DNA of 64,000 nucleotides from Trichosphaerium sp. ATCC 40318 (lineage: Eukaryota > Discosea > Flabellinia > Trichosidae), in the NCBI GenBank assembly GCA_038496445.1, contig JALMLS010000204.1, forward strand, positions 368,513 through 432,512, written 5' to 3'. Positions 33,593-47,062 of this stretch are shown here, in pieces. Positions within the stretch are counted from its first letter, which is position 1, and each line of letters starts with the position of its first letter. The translations under genes were made by a program, and so were the position numbers. The notes beneath the pieces were generated by a model. It ran no database searches. It saw nothing but the letters and a program-made list of their open reading frames with translations, and had not been told where the DNA came from.

Positions 33593-36500
33593 TTACTTTA
33601 CAAAATGGTACATATTATTCACATTAACGCCCTGCTGTGCATAGAATACAGCAGGCCTATCATCAGGCTTTTTTGTTGCAAGCACCTTTGCTTCTTGCAA
33701 TAGAGCCTCCTCGTACATCATACCCAACTCACGAGCGATGATTATACCTTTGTCCCATAATCCGCGACTTCGCGTAGGCGAACCAAGCAAGTAAAAGAAA
33801 TATCCTGCGAAGAAAAAAAAAAGTCAGAAAAAGTATGCAATAAAAATTTTTTGTTGAACTCAAACTCGAGCGCTCACTCCGTTGGCTTCATATGAATTTT
33901 GATAAATACGTACCTCTTACTCTACAAAGTTGTGGCTTGGCTACTCTAAATACATTTGAAAAATTTTCAAGTAAGCATATCGATGCTTGTATCTTGTCAA
34001 TCATTTTCTCCTTTGTCATTTTAATTTTCTTCAAGTCTTCTTCAGAACCCTCCCACTGTTGAAAAATGTGCAAGTACACTAATGGTAGATAAACGTATGC
34101 TGTTATTGTAAATACGTTTGTAGGTGTAGACTCTTTAAGTAAAGACCAACAATTCTCAGCTGTATAGTATGCAAGTTGCAAATCGTTCCTGGAAAAGTAC
34201 ATTAGTCGCCGTTAGATTTTTTTTGAAACTCTTTTAATGGTTAACTAATTGCGCTTCAATTACGTACTGGTATAAGAAACGAACACTATCCAACACATGA
34301 TATGTTACTTCACAAGAAACATCCATCTTATAGGAAGATTTACCTCCAAATAGACTGTGTAATTCATCGTTCTTTTTCAAGAACTCTTCCTTAAACCCTA
34401 AACCAAGCAAATCTCGTGCTTGACTTAAATAGCCTAAGGTTTGACATTGCATATCACCTCTGATCAAGGCTGAATCAGTAGCATCAGTACTCATTATGAG
34501 TGAATCCTTTAAGCGACCTATTTTTAAGTTAAAGACAACACCAACCAGAACGCAAAAACTACAAAAAAAAAGCAGTACCTCTTAGGTGGTAATTCACCGA
34601 TAGAAAAATACGAGACTCATCAGCGACACGCATATCACCTTGCTGTATTGAAGCCGCAATAGAGCTCTGTAAACTAACTTTACCACCTTCAAAGAGGCCT
34701 GTACCAGTTGAATAAATACCTAAAGAGTTTAGTGAGCATACAAGGTGCTGCCTACATTTTAAAAAAACGATTTTATGTTACCTTGTGCGCTATCACGTGC
34801 GTGATGGTTACCAAACAGTTTCTCATACCAAAACTTGTATTGATGCTCATGTTCTGGCTTTCCATTTTGACCAGCACACATAACACCAAATGCAAGAGCA
34901 TCCCTTAGTTCAGGACTATCGGTACCTGTAATTACAGTTAACTTTTTGAATTCTCGTAACAAAAAAACCAATTTCGCTTACTTAATTGCTCAGCTACTGC
35001 CAATGCTCTAGCGCAACAGTATGTCATGAGTTCACCCTGACAACTGTAAAAGAATACCTTAAGAAGAAAATAAGTACGAAAGTATACAATAAAAGATGCA
35101 AACCAAAAAAGTTAACCTAAGGACTATGTACCTTTGACATTATAAGAAGTATCTTGACAATCTCCTTCCATTTAACACGATTATCTCTCTTCTTCAAAAC
35201 AGATGACAGCTTGAACCGTTTTATTGCCTTTCTAGCACCTCCAGATTTCTTTTGGATAATATGCTTTAATGTAGGGAAATCACAGTTCACCTTGTAAACA
35301 CCAGGAACCTGAACAAATGATAAATATTATCACTGTAGAAAAAAACTAAAGCATGGGATTTACGAGTGGTTAAAGTGTATAAAACGTACTGGTTCTTTGA
35401 GAGACTCTAGTGCTGTTACTAAATGACGCTTTGCAAAGTCAAAGAGACCCATACAAAAGTAACATCTTGATATTTGCCTGTGCCATCGACTAACACGCCA
35501 TAAATCCTTTAAAAGAGGCCTAGGTTCGTAAGTTCGTACGCCCCTTTTGGTCTAAGATTTAACATACATGTATCTTGGACTTGGTTCAGCGACTTTGAGT
35601 AGCTCATTGTGTAAGTTTACAGCTTTCATTAGGCACTATTTTTGGATAAGGATAAAGGAACAAATCCTAGAAAAAAAATAAAAGACTTCGTACGTCTACA
35701 CCTTCTGAATACGAATTAAGCTTCAGAGATCTCCGACCAGCTTGTTCATAATGTAGTATAGCACGTGCGTAGTTATTTGCACACTCCCAATGATGAGCCT
35801 AATGCGAGATTTAGAGAGGGGAAAAAAAAGCAGGAATAGTGTACCAAAAGAGCTGAAACAGAATCGACGTCATCACGGTAGTTTCGTTCATACCAATTAG
35901 CAATCTTCTTATGTAGAGCTTTCTTCTGAGAGAATAGCATAGTATCATACGCAACCTCACGAACCAAATCATTGGTGAATTTGAACATAAGATTCGGTTC
36001 AGGAGATGTAACACTGCATAGCGAAAAACGTCAATAAAAAGTCAAGTATGTCTTTTTTCTTCCAGAAAAAAAAAAGCAAAGGCAAGCTTCGTACCGTATA
36101 AGATCTAGTTCTTCAAGATCTGATAGAATGTTCATCAGACTTACACTCTTTTGTTCATCTCTAGCTGTATGAAGCGTAGAATAGTCAGGAAGGTTCTTAA
36201 CAGACTTTAACTTCGCTTTCGCAAGGCTATCCTTGAATTGTAGTACAGATTCTCTTGTAGATATAGCATCATCTGCTGTAGTAGGAATACGCGCAGATAA
36301 GTGCTTTTTTTTAACACCTTCAAGATTTCTCAATTTTTTCCTAGAACGCAGTTGTATTGGTGCTGTTTTTGGTACTGGCTCTTGTTCTTCTTCTTCTACT
36401 TTCTCCTCATTGATACTAGATAAATTAGCGTGAGCAAATATGAATAAAGACTGAGTTTAGATAGTGTCCAGAGGCCGTACGTTTTTGGTCTTTCATCTTC

Positions 36501-39500
36501 ACTTTGTTCAATGATATTGTTAATGACATTTTTCAAGTTATCGTATGAGTTAAAATAAGCAGTATGGTCGTTACTCTTTGACTGTTTTCTCTCTTTTCTT
36601 ACAGGTCCAGGAGAAGAAGATGACGATATTATATGTCTTTTTGACTTTCGCCTCTTTCTAGCACCACGCTGTTTCTTTAGATCGACCTTGAATCGCATTG
36701 AGTATTTTGGATCTTCTTCATTTACATCTTCTTTGCCTACAGCTGGTTTCGTTTCAATATTTTCATGTGAACGTCTAGGTCTGTCCTCGCTAGAGATAGA
36801 AGATTAATTAAAGGTCCCTCTAAGTAATGACAGTACCTGTTAACACGAGAACGACGTCTTTTGTAAACTGGCGGGCTACTAAAAGCAGTTAAGAATTTGC
36901 TTTACTAATTAAAAAGATTGGTTGCTGGCAAACGTACTTTTTTTCCTCTGCGCTATTACTCCTCTGCCTGTTGTGTCTTCTAACTGTTTCTTGTATAGAC
37001 GGAGGCATCGCACGTGGAGAGTTTCCTGGATCCGAAAAATCATCGGAAGACCTTTGTGTTGTTGTTAGTTTGAGGTCAACAAAAAAGTTGTTATTACCCT
37101 CCGTTTGGCAAGTACGATCCCGCTGCACCTCCAAGGCGCCTCAATCGTGTAGTATTGAGCCTTTCTCTTGACGTATTTGATGATTGTCCAAGAGCATTTG
37201 ATTTCGCTGGTAGTGTATCGTACAACAATACAACAGGGAAAATACTAGAACAAGTCTTCAGCAAGTTTTTTGAAAATGAAAAAAAAAAGAGATGTTGACG
37301 TACCTTCCAATACATGCTGCAGTTTTCACTACAATACGGTGTGGGTGTGCTAGTCTATCCAGTTTTGATGTTATCAAAGATCGGAGTGATCTTGGCAACG
37401 ACATTGTCTCCGAACGACCCTTTTTTGTAATACTCAGTCTGTTTTTACTATCAATTACAGCATCGCCAACTTGTATCATGCTACTTAACAACCCTTGAGC
37501 CAAAAGTGGGTTACAACCTGACTTATCGGCAAGTAAATCCTGTATTTCCTCTGGAAAAGACTCTATACGCCATTGAGACTTAAGAAGTGCAGTTATATCA
37601 TCCTTAGACAAGCCCTAAACAAACGGAATTAGATTCACTTCAACCTTCACTAATAATATTACGTACTTGAAGTTTAATGACTTTTGTTGTTTCAGCGAAA
37701 TAAATCTGCTGTAAAAAGAATGGTAGAGGAAACGTCATAGGCCTCATGACTAATACAATTATTGTACCGCTCATTTGAGCTACTGCTCTTGTAAGAGCCC
37801 AACTTGCAGAGTCCATCCATTGTATATTGTCTAGAATGACAACACGCTTCTTTTTACTTGCTGCTGTAAATGCAACTAATATATCATGGAGTTGAGATAC
37901 TCTTTTTAGAGGAGACATTCCCTTAATTTCCTAAAACACAAACGTCAAAATGTGACAATTTTTGTAATAATGCAGATGGCGGCGAAAGTACTAACCTCAT
38001 TATCTGCCCATTCCAGAGGAATAATACTGTTAAGTAAAGGAACATATGAAACCATATCAGGCTCCATTCGTCTTACCTTAGACTCAATATGTGCTGAAAG
38101 AGAAAAGGTAAGCAGACTGCTACTAATTAATAATAAAAAATTACCTCTTATCAAGCTAACATCCAGATCACTGATCGCATACAAGTCAAAGATATCAGCG
38201 ACAATACCTCTCCATGTAAAATATGGCGTATTACGCTCTAGAGAATCTGCACTACCTTGAAGAATAGATACAGTCTGATTAACCATACTCCCAATCTCAT
38301 CAGCAAGTCTTGTTTTACCTATAAAAAAAAACAAAAGTGTCAATTGGGTTTTTCAAACAGACTCATCTATAGAGTACATACCAATGCCTGCTTCTCCTTC
38401 AATAATTATAACAGATCTTATATTTTCTGTCTCATCTTCAGGTTGATTATTCAAGATACTAACACTTTCTCTGAGTAAATCGAGTTCTTCTTTCCTTCCT
38501 ATAAATTGCAACCTTATTATCCATTAAAACAAACATTGTACTACACACGTTCATAAAAATTATTCTTACCCGGCTCTTGGAGATCTATGACTGCTCGAAG
38601 GAGTAGACCTACGATGACTGAGGGGAGAAGAACGTTGCACTTTTACATCAATCGTTCCATTTCTCCTTTGATACTCAATAGCAGACTTTCGTATACTGTC
38701 TAGTGATATACTCTTTCCCCAGCTTCTAAAGGAATGGTATTAGAATATAAAATAACACACTACGCTAAAATAATACAAGTAGACATCAAGAATAAACCGT
38801 ACCCCATAGAAGACACTCTCAAGCTTCTTATTGTCTTTTTTTCCATTTTAAACATTCCTTTTAGGAAATACTGTGTAACATTTGTTTGAGTGTGAGGCAT
38901 GTAAACATTAACTGCTTCTTTCTTCCCTTTAACACGTATAGGCTTCAAAATATCAAATTCTACTGTCTTTTTTGTAGCCTATATTCTTATTTAGTAAGGT
39001 ACGAAAAAAAAGACTCATTTTTCTTTCCACAATGAGCAAGTCCAAAAAATAGTGAGGATATAAACGTACAACATATGTTTCATGGTCTGTAAAAATTTCT
39101 CCATTTGCTGCTTTACTCATTAAGCGTGCTGATAGATTCTAAGCGTAATATTAGTGTACGCCTGTACTTTAAGAACAGAAAAAAAAGTTTGTAAAAACAT
39201 ACAACAATGTCGCCAACCATAGCATATTCGCGTCTTTGAGAATTGCCAACGTCACCGCAAAACGCTTTACCAGTAGTAATACCTATTGAAGATTCAATAC
39301 CTAGAGCCAGAAGGTGCCTAAACAACAACAAAGTCAGAAAATAAATAAAAAAATAAATTTACCCTTGAATCTCAGCTGCAGCTCTAACAGCTCTTAAGGG
39401 ATCATCTTCATGTGCTAGTGGAGGTAGCCCGAAAGCTACAATTAATACGCTACCCTATACAACGTTTTAGACGCTGTACATTTTGCAAGGTCGTAAAAAC

Positions 39501-41300
39501 GGATTATTTACCTTGTCATCCACCAAAAATTGTCTGAGAGTACCCACAAATTTTTTTAACGTATGTATAACGCCAGTAAACGCGTCTTGAAGCCTTTGGA
39601 GCTTTTTTTCATTATCCGAGAAATGAATGTCCAGATTAACAAAAATAACACTAACAGTGCGTATTTCAGCAAGATACTTCATGCTTTGAGCTAGTAAAAG
39701 TAGTCAGATACTTCAAACAACCGCCAAAAACGACTTTTTAAAAAAAAGAAGCGTCAAAACACCGCACCTTCTTCCAAACGATCTCTGACTGGCTTTGGTA
39801 GATAAGGCATGACTAATTTTGAAATATTCTGAGTGTACGAAAATTGTCCGCTGTCACCAGGTGGCACAAGTCTTTTATCAGTCCGTACACCTTCATACAT
39901 GTTAAGAAAACAGCATGAAATCTAAAAATGTACCAACTAGCTGTTTAGGATCATCTTTAATTAGCTTAAGCTCCTCTGTTACAGCTATATGGTGTTAATA
40001 CGATAAACTACGCATAAACGGACAAAATTGTCACTTGTAGAAAGGTAGGAAAACCAGAAAACTAATCTGATCCGGAGTTACGTACCAATATAATGCCGCT
40101 TGCCCAAAAACCGAACTTGCTCTCTCTTGCGCTTACTCCAGGACGAATATTTACTACTGTCAAGAAAAGCAGGACGAGCAACTAGTATGAGCTCTTTTAC
40201 GTATAAATGGGCTTCTTTTGATATAAATATTTGTCCAGGCTTTGCCAGGCCTTCACATTTAGATACCTAAAGAGGTATTTAAGCATTTTTTCTGAAAAAA
40301 CCAAAAAATAATAATTTTCCATTTTGCTACAAAATTTTCCATAATTATCGCGTCGTCGGAGTAATGGGTTAAAAATACGAACCTGAACCATCGGGTCTCC
40401 TGTTATTAAATACTCAAGACGTTGGTCTGGAAGTCCAACATGAAGGCCACCTATTTCCCCTGCTCCAATACCCAAGTGAAGCTTAAGGGTGTGCGTGTAG
40501 TTGCTATCTTTGACAACAAAATCGTGAAGGTGTTCCTGTGAAAAATAATCAAAATTAAGAACCTTGTATCTCTCTTTTTTTCACTGTAAAAAAGCTTGTC
40601 GCTACGTAAAAATGGAATGGTACAACATTTTAGTGCTTGAGCTTATAAAATAGATGGAGTAATTGTTTTTATGGTGTATAGACTTTGAATGGACTAACCT
40701 GCATCTCTAGTGCGCATTGGCAACATAGCATTACACTTTCTACGAGTTTTTCGCTCTTTTCTGAGGCTTGTTAGTTTTTTTTTAGACGGACCAATGTAAA
40801 AAGCCTTACCAGGCGCGTCTGTTGTCCATATAGCTATGATGGCGTCTCCAGCGAACTTTATAATGTCGCCGTTGTACTTATGGACGTATCCTATAAATTG
40901 TTAACAATGCATCAATAACCTCGTATCAGCTTTGCATACGTATAAGCTCTCCAAAGTACAAGTTTAAATGCTGGCTCATTTCTTCAATGCCTTTTGACCC
41001 CAACTTTGCCATGCGCTCTGTTAGCGCTGTAAAGCCTTTCAAAGCGGTTAAGAATTGAAAAAGCGAAATTACAGTTTATAGCAACGAACCCGAAATATCC
41101 GCCAGCATAACTGCTGCGGTGGTGGTCTCCAGTTGAGGGGAGTTTATTACGTCTTTGGTGCGTAGGTATTTCGATATCAAGTGCCTTGGAACATAGCTTT
41201 GCATAGTCTTAAATATCTTCTTATCTGATAGCGCTTGGGACCGGCGTTTGTTCTTTTTACTGCTTTTATTGCCCCATGTTGTAGGTTTATTTTCGGACAT
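33593..41300 (-). CDS. Soluble (ADCY10-like) adenylyl cyclase
   Basis: A large gene from ATG 41300 (MSENKPTTWGNKSSKK). First class III cyclase domain: YVPRHLISKYL, TTTAAVMLADISGFTAL and GDIIKFAGDAIIAIW (both metal-binding Asp). Second cyclase domain: VSVIFVNLDIHF, VLIVAFGLPPLAHEDDPLRA, IGITTGKAFCGDVGNSQRRE and LSARLMSKA. An ATPase module follows near 38420-37640: IIIEGEAGIGKTRLADEI (Walker A, split by an intron) and VVILDNIQWMDSASW (Walker B). After LVREVAYDTMLFSQKK comes a helical TPR-like tail to the stop at 33593. This is the domain order of mammalian soluble adenylyl cyclase, which makes cAMP and responds to bicarbonate and calcium in the cytosol. A low-complexity Arg/Ser-rich insertion (about 37130-36330) sits between the ATPase and TPR parts. 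Some exon edges are approximate. Confidence 0.9.
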
Positions 41301-41681
41301 GACTGCCAAATGCCTCAACGGCAACTGTTCGTGCTAGCTGATCACGATGTGCGGTTTATTTTGTAAAAAAATACAACAAAAAAAATAAAAGTTGGTCAAA
41401 CTAAAAGGCAGTTTTCAGTTCAGAGGTTCAACATATCCTTTTATTCCTTGTTGAATTCTTAACGTTGCAAGGAGAATTAGGTTTACAGAAAACAAAACTA
41501 TCAACAGATTACAAGTAGTTGCAAGAAGAATTTTGTTTATATGTGATCCTTGCCTTTACAATTTGGTGAACTAATGCCAATGATGACGTGGTGATGTCCA
41601 CGACTACGCCATGACGCTTGCTTAACACTTTATTGAAAGGCTTCAATGAAATTTAACACTGAGAAGTAAAAGTCTACACAA

Positions 41682-44282
41682 ATGGAACCACGAGCACCTC
41701 CACCTGGCTTTGGTGCGGTAAATCCACCACCTGGGTTCGGTGTAGCGAGCAGAGGACCTCCACCAGGCTTTGGTGACGCGTCTCAAAATGTTTCTGATCC
41801 CTCAAGCAAGAAAGCAACCCCCAGCCAAAAGAATACCACACCAGAGCGTAAAGAACGACCACAAAATCTACCTACCCCTCAAAGGGATGTAAAGCGTGGT
41901 AAGAACAACCAAGGTAGACGAGGAAACAATAGACAAAGGGGAGACAGGAATAGAAATGAAAACAAACAAAGAGGAGGTAAAAACAACAATAAAGGTACCA
42001 GGAACAACAATAGAAAACAAACGAAGACCCAGGTACTTTAAAACAAATTTATTTTATTCGTAATTGCGCTCTAACAATGAAAAAACAGCGTCAAAACCAG
42101 CGCAGTCCCTCTAAACAGAAGAATTACCTCCCAAAGAAAAATACACAGCAAAACAATACTCCTCCAAAAGAAACCTTTGATCTACAACCAGAGATGGAAC
42201 CAGAACAAAATCCATTCTCAGCTGAGAGCGCTGATGGCGTAATGTGTATCATTTGCTGCGATGTTATTAAATACTTTCCTCTGGGAGAGTGTAATCACAC
42301 TGGTATTTGCCTGGAATGCTCTATACGGTTACGTGTATTATTCAAGAACAACAAATGCAGTTTCTGTAACGCAGTAATGAATGACGTGGTCATAACGCCA
42401 AACAGCGAGAAAAAATTCCAAGACTTTAACCTTAAAACATTACCTCGAGATACGCGGTCAGGAACATACTACGAGAACGAGGATACACTTATGGCTATAA
42501 GAGAGCTTTGGCGATTTAATTGCCAGAAATGTAAATCTCACTTTCCAAAGCTTGGACAATTGAAACAACATACACGACAAGAGCATCACATGAATTATTG
42601 CAACCTTTGTCTGAAGCACAAAAATGTTTTTATGAAAGAGCAAGTACTCTACACAGCAAGCGAACTACGCGCTCATCTATCCAAGACTGGTGATCATCCT
42701 TATTGCGAGTTTTGTCGTCAACAGTATTACGATTCTGATATGTTATTCAAACATTTTAGAGAAGTTCACTACACATGCTTTTTATGCGAAAAAAGAGGTA
42801 ACCAAGCGTCAATGAAACATTTTTAAGAAAATGGATTTTTTTTGTTAATCGAAAAACTCTGCTCACCTTCTTTTGTTGTTTCTCAGGTATTCAATTCCAG
42901 TACTTTAATAACTACCAACACTTGGAGAGCCATTATGATCGCTGTCACTTTTTTTGTCATGATGCTACATGTACGTTGTACTTCTTTTGATTTCTTTGAA
43001 GTGTAGTTGTTATTTATTTTCTTTTGCAGGTCGTAAAAAACGATTTGTTGTATTCGAATCAAAGAATGAACTTCAAGCCCATGAAGTAAAAGAACATTTA
43101 AGCAAAAGTGGTTTGTCACGTAGCGAGCTTCGTTCACGTCGTGTTCTTGATGTACGCACCCTTTTTGTTAACTGCATGACCACTTACTTCCTGCGTACAG
43201 ATAAACTTCACGTTCAGTGGAAACACGCAATTCCGTCCTGATGAACGAGACCCAATGAGAGACGAGCCAACGAGCAATTCACCTATAACACTGGACAGGT
43301 AATACTCAGGCTAAACGAAGTAACAACCTCTAAAGACAATTTTCTTAGGACATCTGTGAATCTCCTTGCAAACAACCCACAGCTTGCTCCAGCCAATATT
43401 GTAAAATCTACAAATTCATCACCGGTTACCAACAGTACATCAGCGACTAATAGAACGAGAACCAACCTTGTTGGGTTTGGTGCTTCACCTAAAAAGGCTC
43501 CTGCTCCTGCTCTCTCAGTGAGAGATAGGAATAGAAATTTGATGCGCGCTCTTAAAGAGTATCTCGGTAGACCGGAGAGCTTTGCAAACTTTAGGCGCAT
43601 GTCTGGAGAATTTAAGACTGGAGCTATAACACCAAAACAGTACTTTGAAAGGTTTAAGAAGCTTTTTGGTACAAATGCAAAAAGTCAGAAGTTATTCAAA
43701 GAACTCGTTGACTTGCTTCCTGATCAACAAAAAAAGATGGCTCTTATAAAGCTATATCAAGCTACTATTAGAAAAGCACCAGCTAAGCGATCTCCAAATA
43801 ATGGTACACTCTATAAAGACAAAACTTTTTCTGGGTTTTTTTTTAACTTCTTGTTCCCTTTAGGCCGTGCACCTAAAGCTCCTGTACCTTCAAGCTCCCG
43901 CCCACTAACAACTAAAAACTATGGAGATTTGCTTCGACCAAAAGGCAACCTAGGAAGCCAAAGTACGTGATTATAAACAACTGGTTTTAAAAAACCACAA
44001 CGTTAACATTTTTTTTTTCCTACAGACTTTCCAACTTTGGCGCCTCCAAAACAACCAAAGCGAGCAGTTCCAAAACGATCTATGGGAATGCCTAAAGGAA
44101 ACTGGGGAGCCAGTACGTTGTTTTCAAGTTGACAAATTGTATTTGAAGCTTATGGTTTAATTTTAGGTCGTAATGCTGCTCATCGCTTGAATGTTAGTGC
44201 TCAACCTGCCAGAACGAATATACCACAACGAAAAAAGAACAAAGGAGGAAGAAATACAAGAACAGTTTTTTCTTTTGGTTAA
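41682..44282 (+). CDS. ZNF598/Hel2-type E3 ubiquitin ligase
   Basis: Exon 1 (41682-42033) encodes Pro/Gly repeats (PPPGFG) and an Arg/Asn/Gly-rich RNA-binding-like stretch. The second exon holds a C3HC4 RING: VMCIICCDVIKYFPLGECNH, TGICLECSIRLRVLF, CSFCNAVM. C2H2-type fingers follow: FNCQKCKSHFPKLGQLKQH, YCNLCLKHKNVF, YCEFCRQQYYDSDMLFKHF and TCFLCEKRG, then further fingers across introns (HLESHYDRCHFFCHD; ELQAHEVKEHL). A helical segment (ALKEYLGRPESFANFRRMSG) and a basic tail end at 44282. This architecture matches ZNF598/Hel2, which ubiquitinates small-subunit ribosomal proteins on collided ribosomes to start quality control. Donors at 43963 and 44112 are gtacgt. Confidence 0.9.
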
Positions 44283-44467
44283 AAAAAAATGCACCTTCTT
44301 TTTTATGTTTATTTTTATTATAAAGGAGTAGTACAATAAATGACATGGCCAATACGCTGTTAAAATCAAATGACAAGTCATCTTATTATTGTTAGTTTTC
44401 TAGAAGGTAGTAATGTCCTTGTCATTTTTGGGTTCCACAGTTTGAGGTTTTTTCTTTGATGTGGTAT

Positions 44468-45094
44468 TTATTGCTTCAATTGCATGACATCCTTGATGCG
44501 TAGTACAGTGTATGGCGGTCTGTCACCTTTTGTGCGCTTATAGCCTTTTCGCCGTTTCTTTTTGAAAATAACAATCTTTTCCGTCTTTGAGTGCTCTTCA
44601 ACTACTGCGTGGACCTATAATGTGGTAAATGGAAATGCTTGGGCAATGTTTAAATGTCAAATGGCTAATAATCGCTGTTATTTATGCTCCAAGTCAGTAT
44701 TTAGCGAATTAGTGCATACCCGCATGTTTTCTAGCATAGGTTTACCAATGTAAGTTTTAGACTTTGTTCCAACCATCAACACCTTGTCGAGGATGATTTC
44801 AGACTGTATTGGACAATCAATACCGTGTATCATAAGTTCATCGTTTGCTGTAACTTTATGTTGAAAGCCAGATACGTGTATGACCGCAAAAGAGTCTTGT
44901 ATTGGTTCTAAATCCTGCAATTTAACAAGCATTTTTTCTTGAGGAATATCTGGTATTTTAGTGTATACTGGTGCAGCGGGTGCTTTGTCAACTGCGTTTT
45001 GCGTCGAAGCAGTTGTTTGGTAGCGAGTTACAAGCCGACTCCTTGTTCTTGGCGCATTTACGCGGCATACGCTCGCTCTGGCGCGTAGGAACAT
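44468..45094 (-). CDS. Mitochondrial large-subunit ribosomal protein bL21m
   Basis: Two exons. The first in-frame ATG, at 45094, opens an Arg/Ala/Ser-rich mitochondrial presequence (MFLRARASVCRVNAPRTRSR). The bL21 core includes FAVIHVSGFQHKVTANDELM and KVLMVGTKSKTYIGKPML. After an intron (about 44675-44615) comes VHAVVEEHSKTEKIVIFKKK and RRKGYKRTKGDRPPYTVLRI, the strongly conserved rRNA-binding end of bL21. The stop is at 44468. The protein sits in the large subunit of the mitochondrial ribosome. It is divergent with uL2m: only 79 nt separate the start codons. Confidence 0.92.
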
Positions 45095-45173
45095 TGTTGG
45101 TAGCGAAGCGAATAAAAACTGAGAAGAACGGAGACCAGCTCCCACCCATTTTTAAACGCGGTGGACCACAACC
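45095..45173. promoter_or_regulatory. Bidirectional promoter between bL21m and uL2m
   Basis: Only 79 nt separate the start codons of two head-to-head mitoribosomal protein genes, so both core promoters and both 5' UTRs must lie here or overlap the coding regions. The sequence is more GC-rich than typical spacers in this window. No TATA box is evident. Confidence 0.55.
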
Positions 45174-46761
45174 ATGCTTACTGTAAGGGCTCTGCGGTGT
45201 AACCATCGTGTTGCTTTAGCACAACCAGCAACTAATGTGCGCTTCACACCTTTATTACTATTTAATCGATTATTAGGCTGTCACAAGGCAGTACGCAATG
45301 GAGCTTATGGAAAAGAAGGCAACTAAAAAACTTGATATCCCAGATGTATGCCAACAGTGCAATTTAGCGTAAAACTTACCCATCTAGACCTTACGTAAAT
45401 TAAAACCAAGAACAAACGGTACTAGACATACAATCCTACCAACGTTCGAAGGACTATACAGAGGAAGGCCTGAGCAAACGCTCTTACGCCGTAGCAGAAA
45501 AACAGGCGGTAGAGGCAATAATGTATGCAATGATCAATTATATTCTTGCTTACAATGGCACTAGGGCCGCTTACTCGTTAGGGGTATAGGTGGTGGTACA
45601 ATGCACCATTACAGATTGGTAAATTTCAACAGAGCTAATAAACAAGAAGTGAGTTTCTCTTTCTCTCACGCACTGCTTTCTTACACGTTAAAGGTTGCCA
45701 TTGTAGAACGTTTAGAATACGACCCAAACCGTAGCGCAAACATCGCTTTCCTTCGTTACATAGACGCTGAGCCTTCATATATTATTGCGCCAGAGGGTCT
45801 CAAGGTACCATTTTCCCTACAAATAGAAGCTTAAGTAAAGAAGCTCATTGCGTGTCAAATACAAATAATGAAAAAAGGAATAATGATGTTGTCAAAACTC
45901 TAATGGTTTGCGTTAGGATGGTGATAAAGTAATTTCAGGACCTGGCATGCCTCCTCTTGTTGGTAATAGTATGCCTATAAAAGATATTCCAAAAGACACA
46001 GAAGTCCACAATGTTGAACTTAAGCCTGGTAAAGGCGGTCAGGTATGCAAATTTTTTTGTTGTTGTCTTTTTTTTGACACGATTTTTGTTTAGGTTTGCC
46101 GATCCGCGGGTAGTTCTGCAAGAATTGTAAATCATGATGATAAAACAAATATGACCACACTTATTATGCCTTCGAATGAAGTGCGACTTATTTCTAGTGA
46201 TTGCTGGGCGACTGTAGGCGCTGTTGGTATGATTTATCTTCGATGTTTTAATTTTCTTTTAACTAATGTTCTCGCAAGGTAATAAGGATTACAAGGGTAT
46301 AAATTTGGGTAAAGCAGGTCGTGCCCGTTGGCTAGGTAGAAGACCAAAAGTAAGAGGTGTAGCTATGAATCCTATTGATCACCCTATGGGAGGTACGTTG
46401 TAGCTTCGTATTCTTACTTTTTTTATGTTTTCTGACTTTATGTTCTTTAGGTGGTGAAGGTGCCAAAAAGGGTGGTAGGCCATCAGTGTCTCCATGGTCT
46501 AAACCTACAAAGGGAGGATTTAAGACAAGAAACAAGAGTAAGCTAAGTACAAAATACATCCTTCAAGCTCGTCAAGCCAAGCGCAATACTTCTGTAAGAA
46601 CAGAATCAATGGAAGAAATGAAGAAATTACGCGCAGAGAAGCTTGCTTATTCTATGAAGAGAAAACAAGAACAAGAACAAAGGCAAAAGGAAGAAGACTT
46701 GGCAAGAGGTCGGGGAAAGAAACACAGCAAGAAAAAAGGAGCAAAAGAAGACGAAGAATAA
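45174..46761 (+). CDS. Mitochondrial large-subunit ribosomal protein uL2m
   Basis: About nine exons from ATG 45174 ([20 protein letters not shown], presequence-like). Visible blocks: [57 protein letters not shown] (family form GRITVRHRGGGHKR), [113 protein letters not shown]. These are the classic uL2 peptidyl-transferase-region signatures, including the conserved MNPxDHPxGGG loop. A Lys/Glu-rich extension of about 60 residues beyond the bacterial-type end finishes at TAA 46761. Almost every intron is under 150 nt. Confidence 0.93.
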
Positions 46762-47062
46762 ACCTTGAATATACTTTTTTTTCTCAATCTTTTTTTTTTT
46801 GTACTTGTTTTTCAAGAAATTAACAGAGTATTTTCTTGAGTTGTTCTTTTTGCACTACAATCTCTTTCGTAACCCTTACTTTCGTAGCACTTTTTGTTTG
46901 AGAAGTTTCTTGATTCTTCTCTTGTTTATTTTGGTACACGTAGTTTACTCTGTGACACGTGCCCGTAACCGAATCGACAATGTCAAAAAAAGCCAAAATT
47001 ACTTTTTTTCGTACTAAATTTATTATCACGAAAAGTCGCTCTGAGTATTTTTATTGCATACT
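46762..47062. other. Intergenic, no gene seen
   Basis: About 300 nt of very T-rich DNA between the uL2m stop and the Deg protease start, both on the plus strand. One CACGTG lies near 46955. No exon recognised. Confidence 0.5.
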
